From assembly GCA_964023275.1 (NCBI GenBank), contig OZ029925.1, positions 12,449,684-12,513,683 of the forward strand: a stretch of DNA of 64,000 nucleotides, read 5' to 3'. Shown one piece after another: positions 32,070-42,545 of the stretch (within the stretch, counting starts at the first letter, position 1; each line of letters starts with the position of its first letter). A program made the translations under genes and the position numbers. The stretch comes from Norana najaformis. Lineage: Eukaryota; Annelida; Clitellata; Crassiclitellata; Hormogastridae. The notes below the pieces were generated by a model. It saw nothing but the letters and a program-made list of their open reading frames with translations. It made no database searches and was not told where the DNA came from.

Positions 32070-32245
32070 ATCGTAATCGTAATCCCGAGACTTCTACAGC
32101 GCCCAACGAAAACCAAGTCACGGGGACCAGCTTATTCACAGGCGCTCAGTCGAAACAAAATCGATAGACAAAAAGGGTTCGGGTCCAGGTCAAGATCCAA
32201 AAGTCATGCAGAGAGACAGCGTGGAAGCTACGGTGGGTGATGTTT
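32070..32245 (-). mobile_element. SINE with (GATTAC)n tail, unit 2 copy
   Basis: Counterpart of 13055-13235, nearly identical. Confidence 0.75.
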
Positions 32246-33417
32246 GGGATTGGAGCGGGGAGAGATAAGAGGAAAAAGGGGGAGTCAGGATAGGATCTGT
32301 CTAAGACTTCTTTCAACAGTATGTTGCGTACTATTCCACTTTGTGAGTGCATGCGTGCGTGCGTGTGTATGTGTGTGGGAGGGGTAACTCATACTGTGTC
32401 ACTCCACTGGAATGTAGCATTTGTTGAAGTTATCTTTAATTGCCAATGTAAATCGTTATCCTTCGGCCAACAGCGAGAATCTTGAGGCGTGGCCTCTGTT
32501 TCTAGCCACTGCCTATATCATAGCTTCAAGTTCCGCCTCATATTTCTTATTAGACTCTGGTCATATATTTATGCATGCATAGCCTACACTATATATATGT
32601 CGTCTGTATGTATTTTGTCAGAACTAGCTGTATGGATATATATATATCCATGTATATCGCATTATACATATACAATATACATATCCTATATATGTAAGGA
32701 CTGAGTCAGAACCAAAACACGAGTGAAATGCATATAATTAGGCCTATATATATCGAGGATACGTGTGCATATATATATACGCACAAATTATATATCCCTG
32801 GCTCTGGTCTTATGATGAGGAAAACACCCGTATTTTGTTGCCAAATCCTGCTGTTGGCTTTCCTTCCCACGTGCATCTGCTTCCTGGTGCAGTTCAGCTT
32901 AATTAATCACGTTGAGTTACTCAGAAGAGTTCGAATTAGTTCAACAGCTGGTCACATACAACAGAGTAATTTCCGTCACTCTATAAGCTTCGAGATTTAT
33001 ATCTATATACATGAGATTTCATATATATATATATATATATATATTTATACAGAATACATAAATTACATATACAAGTATATATGTATGCGTATATTACATT
33101 TCTGTTCCAAAGCAGCTGCCTTGATATATAACCTTAATCTCGTATGCTATTAAAGGGCAATGGGCCTCTTGAGCTAAAAATTTCAAACCCATAAAACTTC
33201 AACTCATAAACCAAATGGAAAGATAGCAGAGGTGTCGATCATAGGGTGGCCCTCGGGCCACGACAAATCTGAGCAGCAAAATCGGTAAAGGCAGCTAGGC
33301 TTCTCTGTGGACTGACATAAGTCCCAATTCTTCACTTACTTACTTACTTATCTGCTTAAAGCATTTTCTGCTGGTCTATGCTACTGACGTCACATCAAAT
33401 GCAAGCACAGACCAAGC

Positions 33418-33826
33418 GGAGCGATAATTTGTAAAATAAAACTATTGTTTAGCATATATCGAAAAAGTGAAGAATTCTAATGGAATGTTCTAGAATCCAG
33501 AGATATGGCGTGGAGCTAATACCGCAAATGAAGAAACAAGGGCTCATTTAGCAAGGTCAGCGGATCAATACTCGCCGACCAACAATGGTCTACCTGAGAT
33601 CTGAAGTGGACCTTAGCCCTTAAACATTGGGTTCGTAATCGTAAGCTCGAACTTTCTTAAGCGCTCCTCAAAACCTAAGCGCAAGGCACCAGTTGGTGGG
33701 GGTGTTCAAAGATATCAAGAACCAATTCCGGTTGCCAGGAGACCAGAGAAAAGGGGAGAGGAGGCTACGGTGGGTTGTGTTACAATCGTAGTAGGACTCC
33801 CCACCCAACAAAGACGAGCTTGACAC
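33418..33826. mobile_element. ~410-bp insertion private to unit 2, containing a SINE
   Basis: Between CAGACCAAG and CACCGACACTGTCC, adjacent in unit 1 (14400), unit 2 has ~410 bp. Its right half (33640-33826) is a member of the GATTAC-tail SINE family (GTAATCGTAAGCTCGAAC, GCGCTCC). Confidence 0.7.
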
Positions 33827-34074
33827 CGACACTGTCCAAACGATTTGGAAGAACCAGGAAGAAAAATAATAGGCCTACAGTTGATGATACGAATCACACA
33901 GATTTGAATGCAGAGTTCCTCGTAGCAAAACTTCAGCAGTAGATCATGCGATCCTCCGATATCATTTGCTTTCGTCGTTATAACTTGTTCCAATTTTCGT
34001 ACATATGTTCCGTCCCTATAATTTCTGCTCACGAGGTTTCTCTACAGCAATTAAAATGGTATTGACCGTTTAAA

Positions 34075-34464
34075 TTAGTGACCTGATACATGTTCGTGAG
34101 CCACTGCATATTCTTTTAAGAACCTCTCCAATGTTTCGCTAACAAGCTCAGGTGATATTAAAGTTTCAGAACAAGTTCTTTTGTTGCAGAGCCATGCTGG
34201 CGTATCCGGGTGTTCTCTTACTACCTGGGAAAACGGAGTCTCATGACACGTCTCTATACATTTCCGCCCTAGGCAATTGGAGATCGGGCAACGCATCTCC
34301 CCACTGTCACGCGACGCTCGCTCGATTTCCTTCTGTAGGACTCCCATCCTCGCGCGTATGTGTGTCATGCACCGCAACTTTTCGGAGTAAGTTCTCTTAC
34401 CGGAACTCGGTGCTGGCAATTCTAGACCAACACAGTTAATAAATTCTGCTTCGGAAGCTGACAT
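34075..34464 (-). CDS. Cys-rich hypothetical ORF, copy 2
   Basis: A 129-codon single-exon frame: INCVGLELPAPSSGKRTYSE, then MTHIRARMGVLQKEIERAS, then MRCPISNCLGRKCIETCHET, then LCNKRTCSETL, and a C-terminal helix-like LERFLKEYAVAHEHVSGH. I recognise no domain; the CxxxxC and CxxxCH spacing could bind zinc. Nucleotide divergence from copy 1 is near 10%, above the exon average, and many changes alter residues. It may be a small gene, a retrogene or a transposon remnant. Confidence 0.35.
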   Translation of the reverse strand: MSASEAEFINCVGLELPAPSSGKRTYSEKLRCMTHIRARMGVLQKEIERASRDSGEMRCPISNCLGRKCIETCHETPFSQVVREHPDTPAWLCNKRTCSETLISPELVSETLERFLKEYAVAHEHVSGH

Positions 34465-35054
34465 TTAAAGTCCTCTCTGTATAAACCTTCGCTATCTGCA
34501 CATCGACCTACGCACGAGGGGCCCGCCCCGCACTTCAGTCAGTTATCTGAGCTGCGCGTTGTGACAAGCATATATCACCGTGTCGACTTCCGTTCCATAT
34601 GTGTAACCCGATCCGGTCTATGACGTAGTGCTTATTGATTATGACGTAGGCCTTACTGATATTTCTCTTAGTCTGATTTAATCTCTCTTTACCTGGTTGC
34701 GTTTAGGCGTGGACTCTCTTAGAACACGGACCCGTGGTATCTTCCTGTAATAAATCCTTCCGCCGTCTGAATTTTGACAAAAAGTAATGCGGACGTTTCT
34801 TCTTCGAGTTTCGCACAACCTCTTATCTTCCCACTATTATTAGGAATCAGACTGGTACCCTGGAATCGTATCCTTTTGAGGGGGTAGGGGCCTATCTGAA
34901 TCAGATAGCAGATATTTCGGCTGACTTACTCAGAATCGCACTGACCCGTCTCTTGTACGGCAATGGTGGGGTAAACTTCCGTAACGTTACCCTTTTGGTT
35001 CACAGACCTGTATAACGTTTCCTTCCCCGAGTTGCGCACCTCTTCCCGCTAGGA

Positions 35055-35170
35055 ATCTGACCCTTCATGCCTATCGATTTCGTTTTGATCGAGCGCCTGT
35101 GAATAAGCTGGTTCCCGCGACTTACCTTTCTTTCGGCGCTCTAGAAATCTCGAGTTTACGAATTCTGACT
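35055..35170 (+). mobile_element. SINE fragment (GATTAC-tail family), unit 2 copy
   Basis: Counterpart of 15365-15480. Confidence 0.7.
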
Positions 35171-36284
35171 CTCTAGTGCAGTCCCCATTTTGGGTGTAGT
35201 GAAAAGCCAGAAAGGGCAAATTGATGGTGTTAAATCAACAAGGGGCATGAATGGGGTGAACTAAACAATCGCACATACAATAGCAAACGGAAGAACAACG
35301 TTGACATCCAAAGAACTTATTTTGTTTTAAAATGAGTACGTTTACTTTCTAAAGTAACTCAATCATGCACAATAAAACTTCCTTGTATCGATTTTCAATG
35401 GGCTAAGACATATCCAGGTTTAAAATAAGCGGGATATTCACATCAAGTTCTACCCGTGTCCCAGACGCGTGCATCATTTTGTCACATGTCTGGTGCTAAT
35501 CGGGAAACGAAACATCTGCTATTCATCAGTCAGGCAACACTATACAAGACAGACGCATCGAGTTGCAGAGTAGCCCTGAAACTTCGCTGTCTGCTAGCGA
35601 ACAGTTCGACAAGGACTAAAAATGGCCATAACAATAAGTAAAACTTCGATATAAGCACTGAAGTTCGATAAAACAGAATTCTGTTTTTTTTAACTGGTTC
35701 TGGCCGGGCCATTCGATATAACAGGAAGTTAATATACCTGTTACACTGTAACAACAAGCCATCATTTCAAAGATAGTACCGAACATGTACAACTAATGCA
35801 GCATACAGGTAAATGTATCCTTATGCAGACATGCATTAGAGCAAGAGAGGTTCCCCTTCCTCTCACTCCGTTCAACTCCAGCTCTCTTGAAGACATTAAC
35901 CGTTGGGTAATAAAGCTGTCATAATGGCCTTTAGTCAGCCAGTAGCTAATGCAGCTTTTTCAGGATTTAGGCAACACTGTCTGCAACCGTACTAATCCAC
36001 GCTAGTGTTTCTAGGAACTGCTTTAAAAGTGTACCATCCGAGCACACTAATATCACTCCCACCTGGCTATGTCACAGGGCCGCCTAACCAGTAATTTCAA
36101 GGGATATCAGAAATTCTTGGTGGAATCAATGTACTGAATCCTTTTGACATGATCCAATACGGTTTATTTGGAGGCCACGCCGTTTCCTCATTGTGTCTCC
36201 AGATGGAAATCCAGGAAGCTAACCTTGTCTTGATCATCAGTAAAGTAGACTCGACGCAAAGCAGTGCACGCCATTCTGTTAACA

Positions 36285-36525
36285 AAAGACGCAACTGGTT
36301 AACAGACGCTGCAATGTTAGTCATTGTTTTAACAGTGAAAATAAACATTTAACACATTGCAATGTAAGTCATTAATTAACAGAGTAAGTCAGCATTGAGC
36401 AGTATTAGCAAGCAATTAACAATGTAAGCCAATTTTACAGTTAGCCCCAACATTTAACAATGTTACCCTTAATTTAACAATGGCAGCCTAGATGTCAGAA
36501 TGTAAGCGGACAATTGACCATGTTA
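36285..36525. repeat. degenerate ~25-bp tandem repeat, unit 2 copy
   Basis: Counterpart of 17405-17655. Confidence 0.75.
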
Positions 36526-36529
36526 CAAA

Positions 36530-36671
36530 TGATGTGCTTCTGTCTTAGACCGAAAATCATACAGAACGTGATGACGGGTGGACCAGAACCATTTCTTCTA
36601 GCATTCATTTGATCCATTTGAGGATCTCGCTTCAAAACAGATGTCAACTGTCAGAAGAAATGGAAAATGCC
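36530..36671 (-). ncRNA. H/ACA snoRNA candidate A' (unit 2)
   Basis: As candidate A, but the lower 5' stem GCATT pairs correctly with AATGC. ACA box at 36533-36535. Confidence 0.65.
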
Positions 36672-37045
36672 TTATCAAACCAGTATGACTTTCATAAACA
36701 TAATTAAATATGAAATTTGAATCTGTTAAATGTTACACCTGGAATAATCTTATTTCATTAAGGTTACCTAAACTAATTAGAAAAAGAATAAAATATGAGT
36801 GTTTCTGCCAAAGACAACACCTGGAAATATCACTTATTAATGCAAGATCTGGAAATGGCACTTGTTCAGGTAGCATCTGAAATACAGGTAATCACTCATT
36901 ACATTTTCTTCAGAAAAAGTTGTTTTACTAATTTACGGTGTACAAGGTTTTACAATTTTCACCGTTACAAGGTATGAAAACATTTATAAAATCGCAAGGT
37001 CTTGCAACGACATGTTCTCATCTGTACATTTTTTTAGGTTATCTG

Positions 37046-37188
37046 TTTTGTTTTTCTGTCTTAGACCGAACATCACACAAAGTTCGATGACGGGTGGACC
37101 AGAAACATTTTCTCTAGCATTCATTTGACCCATTTGAGGACCTCACTTCACAACAAACACAAGCCATCTGAAGTGACTGAAGAATGCA
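37046..37188 (-). ncRNA. H/ACA snoRNA candidate B' (unit 2)
   Basis: All stems of B are kept (GCATTC/GAATGC, CACTTC/GAAGTG, TTTCTG/CAGAAA, CGAAC/GTTCG), as are the H box AGAGAA and the ACA. Differences from B fall in loops. Confidence 0.75.
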
Positions 37189-37750
37189 GACTATGGTGTG
37201 GTTCTTTTAGTCACCAAAATATAATTTCTTGAAGGTACATGTAAAATACATAATAAAATGATTTTACAAAATATGAAACTACATGTACATTTACGAAATT
37301 CCCACAAATGTGGCTTGACAGTTCAAAGGGGTCGTTCATTAAAGGATGTTTGCAAAAAACGACCTACTCTCCCTCATCTTTTTCGCATTCGTGTGACCCC
37401 TTTTTCCCCTCTGCACAGTCTGCACTCCAACGTAACACTAAGGCCTAGAATAGGCTATGCTGCTGTGTTCAGCAAAGGGACTCTATTGATCCAATGCAAA
37501 ACTTTCTGAGTGGAATTGACTGACTGTAGAGAAATAACCGCACCAAATTTAGGCTCAGAAGTCCTTTATGTTCGACTTCAAAGTAAATAAGAAATGTGCC
37601 GTATGCAGGATTTAAAGTTTGAAGTGAAGGTATTGGGGGTTCTGGGGGGGAATAAAATTTGCCTCACTTAACTTATTAAGACAAACCTCACCAGTTTTTA
37701 AACAGTCTGCTCCTAGTACAACCACACAGCTATTTGACATTGGCCTGGGA

Positions 37751-37890
37751 AAATGTTTTCTGGCATAGATGAAACATCACATGAACTTGAATAACGGGTG
37801 AACCAGAACAGCCTTCCTTAGCATTTACTTGATTCTTTTCAAGACCTTACCTCAAAACATACATAAACAGTTAAGTGACTGAAGAATGCA
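37751..37890 (-). ncRNA. H/ACA snoRNA candidate C' (unit 2)
   Basis: As candidate C; CCAGAA stem end followed by AAACA. Confidence 0.55.
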
Positions 37891-38042
37891 AACGGCATCA
37901 CTGGCTCTTGCAAAGCACCACAATGCAAAAATGCATACCAGTCTTTCAATCGGGCTTAAGTGCAGACAGGACAGCAAGAATAGGTGAATTTATATTAAAT
38001 GTTCTACAAAAGCATTATTGAAATGTCTAAATGCAAGTGTGC

Positions 38043-38184
38043 ATTTGTTTTCCCGTCTTAGACCGTCAGTTACATTCAAAATTTCAACGACGGGTGGACC
38101 AGGAAATTGATTTGATCTAGCATTCGCATTCATATTAGACATCAATTCATGACATAAGCTGCTCAGAACTGGGCACCGAATGCA
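38043..38184 (-). ncRNA. H/ACA snoRNA candidate D' (unit 2)
   Basis: As candidate D; GCATTC/GAATGC stem, AGATCA H box and ACA box are kept. Confidence 0.7.
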
Positions 38185-38762
38185 TATGACATAAAATAAG
38201 ACACATCAAGTGCTCATGAAGAAGGCACATTGATCACTTTAAAGTAAACCTGGTGTTTGCATCACAACTGAAGTTTGCACAAAAATTATAAAGGCAATAC
38301 ACAGAAACGACATCTAGAAATAAATTATGTCAGAAGAGTTCTAGAGTGTGGGGTTAGCATACAGAGAAGACAGGCTTGCCAGGAGAGATTCCGTCTTTAT
38401 GCTTCTCTAATAATGCTCTAGTCACTTCAGGTGTAAGGTAGACAGTTTTGAGTACATAATGCTCTTTTCGCCATTGAACATAAAGCAATAAAAAATATTT
38501 GAAATCATAGTACAAAGAGCCACAATTCCACACATCACCATAAGCCTGTCGTACATTCTCCTATTTTGGCTTCTTCCGCAAATACATACTGTTTCGAGTG
38601 ACTCTGTTCTGCACAGAACCCAGCCTAGGCTGCATTTATTCAGAATATCGAACTAGCAATGTGTGCAAGTGTTTGACACAGACATCTTGGTACAAATGTA
38701 AGGTAGCATAGTTTCTGCTTTAAAATTTGAAGAGAATCATTTTCTTGAGCAAAAATTCAAAT

Positions 38763-38894
38763 CGTTGTGGTTTCCGTTAAGACCGCAGGCAGCACATCAT
38801 CAGCTACCAACGGGTACAAGAGAAACCTTTTATCTGGCATTTCAATGGCATCTGGCAGTTAATTCTTAACAGCCGGTGAATAACAGAAATGCCT
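38763..38894 (-). ncRNA. H/ACA snoRNA candidate E (intact)
   Basis: GGCATTTC pairs with GAAATGCC (8 bp); H box AGATAA; GGTTTC pairs with GAAACC; inner GGTAGC pairs with GCTGCC around loop TGATGATGT; an ACA follows the stem directly. The pocket arms CTTGTACCCGTT and TGCGGTCTTAACG are related to A-D but distinct. The tandem-duplication boundary (38795) runs through its 3' hairpin. Confidence 0.75.
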
Positions 38895-39306
38895 AGAAAT
38901 CATTTCTTCACACACATTTACCAGCAGTAACATCAAAGACATAAGCAGAAATTTACATCGTCCAATAAAATAAATATAAAACTAAACAGAACACTACAAC
39001 TCAACTGTGAATATCGGCCTAATAAGCAATGCAAATAAAAATTTGTGGCATATCGGGTCCACACTCAGCTGATGTGGATGTACAGTTGATAAATACAAAC
39101 CAGATTTGCACAGAGTCTGGGGGCCACAAAATGGTCCAGTTGACACAACCTATACTTTAAGCTTAAACTCTTTGCAAATATTAACAATATTTAATATAAA
39201 CCTTTCCTTGTGGGTCACAATGTTGTTGCCAGCAAATCACATGGATTTGTGATGGGGATTCAACTTTCTGACTAAAACTATAACAGCAAGTGACAAGGCT
39301 CAGATA
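38895..39306. other. spacer between H/ACA candidate E and C/D candidate 1
   Basis: First unique sequence to the right of the duplication. No element is recognised; host exons could lie here. Confidence 0.35.
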
Positions 39307-39377
39307 AATGATTTGTAAATCATGTCACTTCATAGGATTGACAGATTATTTAGATATATCATCACAACCAAATCACT
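39307..39377 (-). ncRNA. C/D box snoRNA candidate 1 (18S antisense)
   Basis: The 9-bp terminal stem AGTGATTTG / CAAATCATT closes a 71-nt element. Box C GTGATGA lies near the 5' stem. The antisense AATCTGTCAATCCT is complementary to the conserved 18S rRNA segment AGGATTGACAGATT and is followed by a D'-like ATGA. By the five-nucleotide rule this would guide methylation of the U in AGGAU. From memory, yeast snR55/snR40 and human U33/U32 guide Um and Gm in this same rRNA stretch. The 3' D box is degenerate (ATGA). Confidence 0.7.
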
Positions 39378-39877
39378 TGCCCTGTTAAATACTGCAGCAT
39401 GCAACCGGAATATACTGCACAAACAAGAAGTTAACTGCAAAGGCAAATACGTTATACAAACCAAAGAGAACTGGCAACGGCAGCGAACGTAGTTCTCTGC
39501 TGTCTTTTCAATTTAGAAATGCATCACATTTCACATTCGATGGTCATCTGTAAAAGAGGAAGAGAAGACACACTGTTACATCAAATCCTTATTTAAATTC
39601 TGACATTTCCATTATTGTCCATCGAAATGCTCATAACCTCCAAAAATAGTTCTATCAGGATGATTTCAAAATGAAACTGACCCTCTGAGAAAGAACTTGT
39701 CAGCACATAGATACAATCAGTATTGCATGTCTAGCGCATCTTCAGCAAATACATGTTAAACTATGCTAGAAAGCTCAGTTTTCAATCTTCTCCAGTGGTA
39801 CTACAGGCACAGAAAAATACCATAACTATACAGACATACAAAAGAGCACTGAGGAAACACTAGCGATATGGTTCAGG

Positions 39878-39949
39878 TATGATTTGTAATCACACGATTC
39901 ATAGGATTGACAGATTGATTATACAGAGCATCATCATCACCAAATCACT
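39878..39949 (-). ncRNA. C/D box snoRNA candidate 2 (18S antisense)
   Basis: Same architecture. Stem AGTGATTTG / CAAATCAT, box C GTGATGATGA, and the longest antisense, 17 nt complementary to AGGATTGACAGATTGAT of 18S. The 3' D box position reads GTGA. Confidence 0.7.
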
Positions 39950-40696
39950 TTTTTTCTCTATCTTTCTTTTGCCAACCCAGAACAATAAGCATGGACTGTG
40001 ACACTAATTCCATTTGCAAAGGACAACTTCATTTCAATACCACATGCAACTGTCAAAAATCTCAATGTATGTTGTCCTTTCCTGCAGCTTTGTCTGTTAC
40101 AGTGCTATATTCAACATAAAATTATTACTGTTATGTCCATAAGGGAAAACAGAAGCATTCAATCTTATGGGAACTCCACAGGAAGTTAAATACTTCCCAT
40201 ATATTAAACAGGGATGTTCTGATAGCATATCTTTCTCACCAGAACTTTTGCCCAATTCACAACATGCCCTTTATCAAGTTACACACTGGTCAGCAGCAGA
40301 ACTGATGATTCCAAGTTGAATATCAATTGCTAGCATTTGAGCGTGTTGCCTGCAAAAGCATAGACATAAAGTACTTAGCAGTTCTGTCACAGTGTATCAT
40401 GTTAAAAAGACAATGCACCTTTATGATGGAAGCCATATCAAGTCCCTTATAAAACAGAACCATTACATTAAAGCTGAACTGACACTAGTATCTGAACCAC
40501 ATTACATCAGATACTGTACTATAATATTACAAAGTTGCCTTTGTTACTAGTTCAGTCATACTGTAATGTTTCAAAATGCATTACCACTAGTGTTACAATA
40601 TTTAGCAATTTTAAAACAAAATTAATATTCTGTTGCATTCATAGCACACAAATAAACCACCCAGAATGGACATTTCAGTGCAATTGAAACAACAAA

Positions 40697-40740
40697 ATTG
40701 TAATTACGTCATTTCATAGGACTGACACCACCTAATCACT
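40697..40740 (-). pseudogene. decayed C/D candidate 3
   Basis: The ends of the family (AGTGATTA, then GTCAGTCCTATGAAATGACG, then AATTACAA) are recognisable, but the middle, including box C and half of the antisense, is missing. Confidence 0.6.
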
Positions 40741-40758
40741 TTTACTTCTCAAATTTAC

Positions 40759-41016
40759 TTAAGTGGTCCAACAGCATGTGTAGTAGAGCAGAGTCCCATA
40801 GCGCAGGGCCATCCTGAATTCCCCAAAAGCATTGAAAATGCACAACTGCCCAATTTCCTGCAAATTTTCTATGACCCCTGGAAGTACGCTGTGTTCTTGG
40901 AGCACAGCCATGAAAAACGCCCCACTGAGAGTGTTATTAACATCAGACACATTCAAAGAAGACAAATGTTCATAAAATAAAAAAATTAAAACAGTTGTGT
41001 GCACTTGAGGTGACAT
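40759..41016 (-). other. unassigned segment, possible host exon or ncRNA
   Basis: An 85-codon frame is open here, and the sequence also has a perfect GCTGTG/CACAGC hairpin followed by an H-like ATAGAA. I could not fold a second H/ACA hairpin with a well-placed ACA and recognise no protein. Left open. Confidence 0.2.
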
Positions 41017-41194
41017 TGTGCTGACCCCTGGCCCTAGATGCCTTGCAATGTTTCAAAAGTGATTATAACAGTCTTATGAATTTTACTAACTGCAGATGAC
41101 AACTAATAAGTCTTCAGCCAGTTAACTAAAAATGTACAGATTTTACACAGGCGACGTCAGCATTAGTGATTCGACTCAGGAAAAGTATGTTTTT

Positions 41195-41253
41195 TAATCA
41201 GCGTTTCATAGGATTGACAGATTAATACGCAATATCATCACGGTCAAATCACT
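41195..41253 (-). ncRNA. C/D box snoRNA candidate 4 (18S antisense)
   Basis: Box C GTGATGA, antisense AATCTGTCAATCCT, D'-like ATGA and a proper 3' CTGA. It has the best D box of the family but a weaker terminal stem. Confidence 0.65.
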
Positions 41254-41625
41254 CGTTTAGTATTCGATCGAATACAACGTGCACCAGCTCACAACTGTTA
41301 TCGTTACAATTACTGTTTGCTTCGTGTGCGACAATGCTCTTATGCCAGTTGACTTACTCAGACGCCATGCATATATTAAATAAATAATTCAATTAAATAA
41401 ACTATGTCATATCTGATTTGTAATGTATTATTTAACATATTAAATTTTAATTCTTACACAAAAGATTAAGTGATCAAAAGCACCCATTCCATAGCGAAAG
41501 CGTGTATGATGGATGTTACTACACAGAAAAGTGAACAATCATTTCCCAGTATCAATAAAATTAATATGTGGTTGCTAAATAATTTTTATTTTTAATAAAA
41601 ACACAATTAGAATTTTACAACTAAC

Positions 41626-41707
41626 CAGAAATCCGAAGATTTCTCCTTATTCACTCTTCTCTAGACTCTAAATACGTGCAACCACAAACCAAGAGAACGT
41701 GGAAAGG
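41626..41707 (-). promoter_or_regulatory. possible 5'TOP start and first exon of the snoRNA host gene
   Basis: On the minus strand, GGCCTTTCCACGTTCTCTTGG has the C-then-pyrimidine start typical of ribosomal-protein and snoRNA-host transcripts. About 80 nt on, TTTCTG is followed by GTTAGT, a good donor. It lies just upstream of the C/D cluster in the right orientation. This is inference from position and motif only. Confidence 0.35.
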
Positions 41708-41839
41708 CCACTCAATTTCCGCTAGCGTGAGATGTCGCTCTGTGCTCAAGCAAGGACAACAGATATAATTGTGCTACATTCTTCAAATTATGGCGCTATA
41801 ACTTTCTCACAAAACAGTACGTAGTAAGCAAAATGTTTA

Positions 41840-42430
41840 AACTATACAATACAATTTATATTTATAAAGCGCCTTAATAAAACAATATCTTACTCAAAGC
41901 ACGCGTTACAACATAATAATTAGTTATAGTACTTGAGAGAATAAATGAGTCTTAAGTTTTAATTTTAAAGTATCTATTGAAGAGCATCTTCGAATAGATT
42001 CAGGTAAAGAGTTCCACTCAGCTGGACCAGCTACTTCAAACATTCTTTTACCAAACTGTAGGTTAACTCTTCTGACTTCAAAGTCCCCTTTTGAAGCCGA
42101 ACACAATCTTCTTTCTGGACTCAGTGGAAGTACACGGTCTAACTACAGAGGACAGGTAGGACAGGGCAGAGCCTGACATAATTTTGAACATAATTTCAGG
42201 CGCATGGAAGCACACCAGGATTGTATCTCATGGAAACAGGCAATAAGTTTAATTTTTGAACTATAAAAATGTAGATGTATAGGTTTTATATAGCGACCGT
42301 CTAACCTCAACCCTGCCCATTTTTCAGTGAAATAGATAACAGAATGAGTTTTATAACACGACCATCATAAAATTTGTAGTAGTATGCATGTGCAGTAGTA
42401 AACATACAGGCTAAACGGACCTGGAACCGA
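41840..42430 (-). mobile_element. degraded CR1/L2-like LINE 3' fragment
   Basis: The minus strand reads KRMFEVAGPAEWNSLPESIR, then TLKLKLKTHLF and a stop, with a 3' end AAGGCGCTTTATAAATATAAA. Towards 42300 degraded upstream reverse transcriptase sequence follows. Confidence 0.8.
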
Positions 42431-42434
42431 ATCT

Positions 42435-42545
42435 GACCCTCCCTCCTTAGCGATTTTATACTGGGCGCCTATGAATAACCTGGTTTCCGCGACTTAGCTT
42501 TCTCTGGGCGCTCTCGAAATTTCGAGTTTACGATTTTTTACGACT
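42435..42545 (+). mobile_element. SINE fragment (GATTAC-tail family)
   Basis: GCGCCTATGAATAACCTGG, then GGGCGCTCTCGAAAT and GAGTTTACGAT. Confidence 0.7.

Larger units (their letters stand above)
19914..38795. repeat. tandem segmental duplication, unit 2 (~18.9 kb)
   Basis: Collinear with 911-19913 and followed by sequence (38796 onward) not present after unit 1. Unit 2 therefore carries the original right flank and unit 1 the original left flank. Private insertions lie at 25575-25876, 30984-31110, 33418-33826 and about 34530-34870. Confidence 0.93.

Noticed and set aside
40759-41016. A sixth H/ACA snoRNA or a conserved protein exon
   Set aside because: One good hairpin and an H-like box, but no second hairpin with a placed ACA; the frame has no recognisable family.
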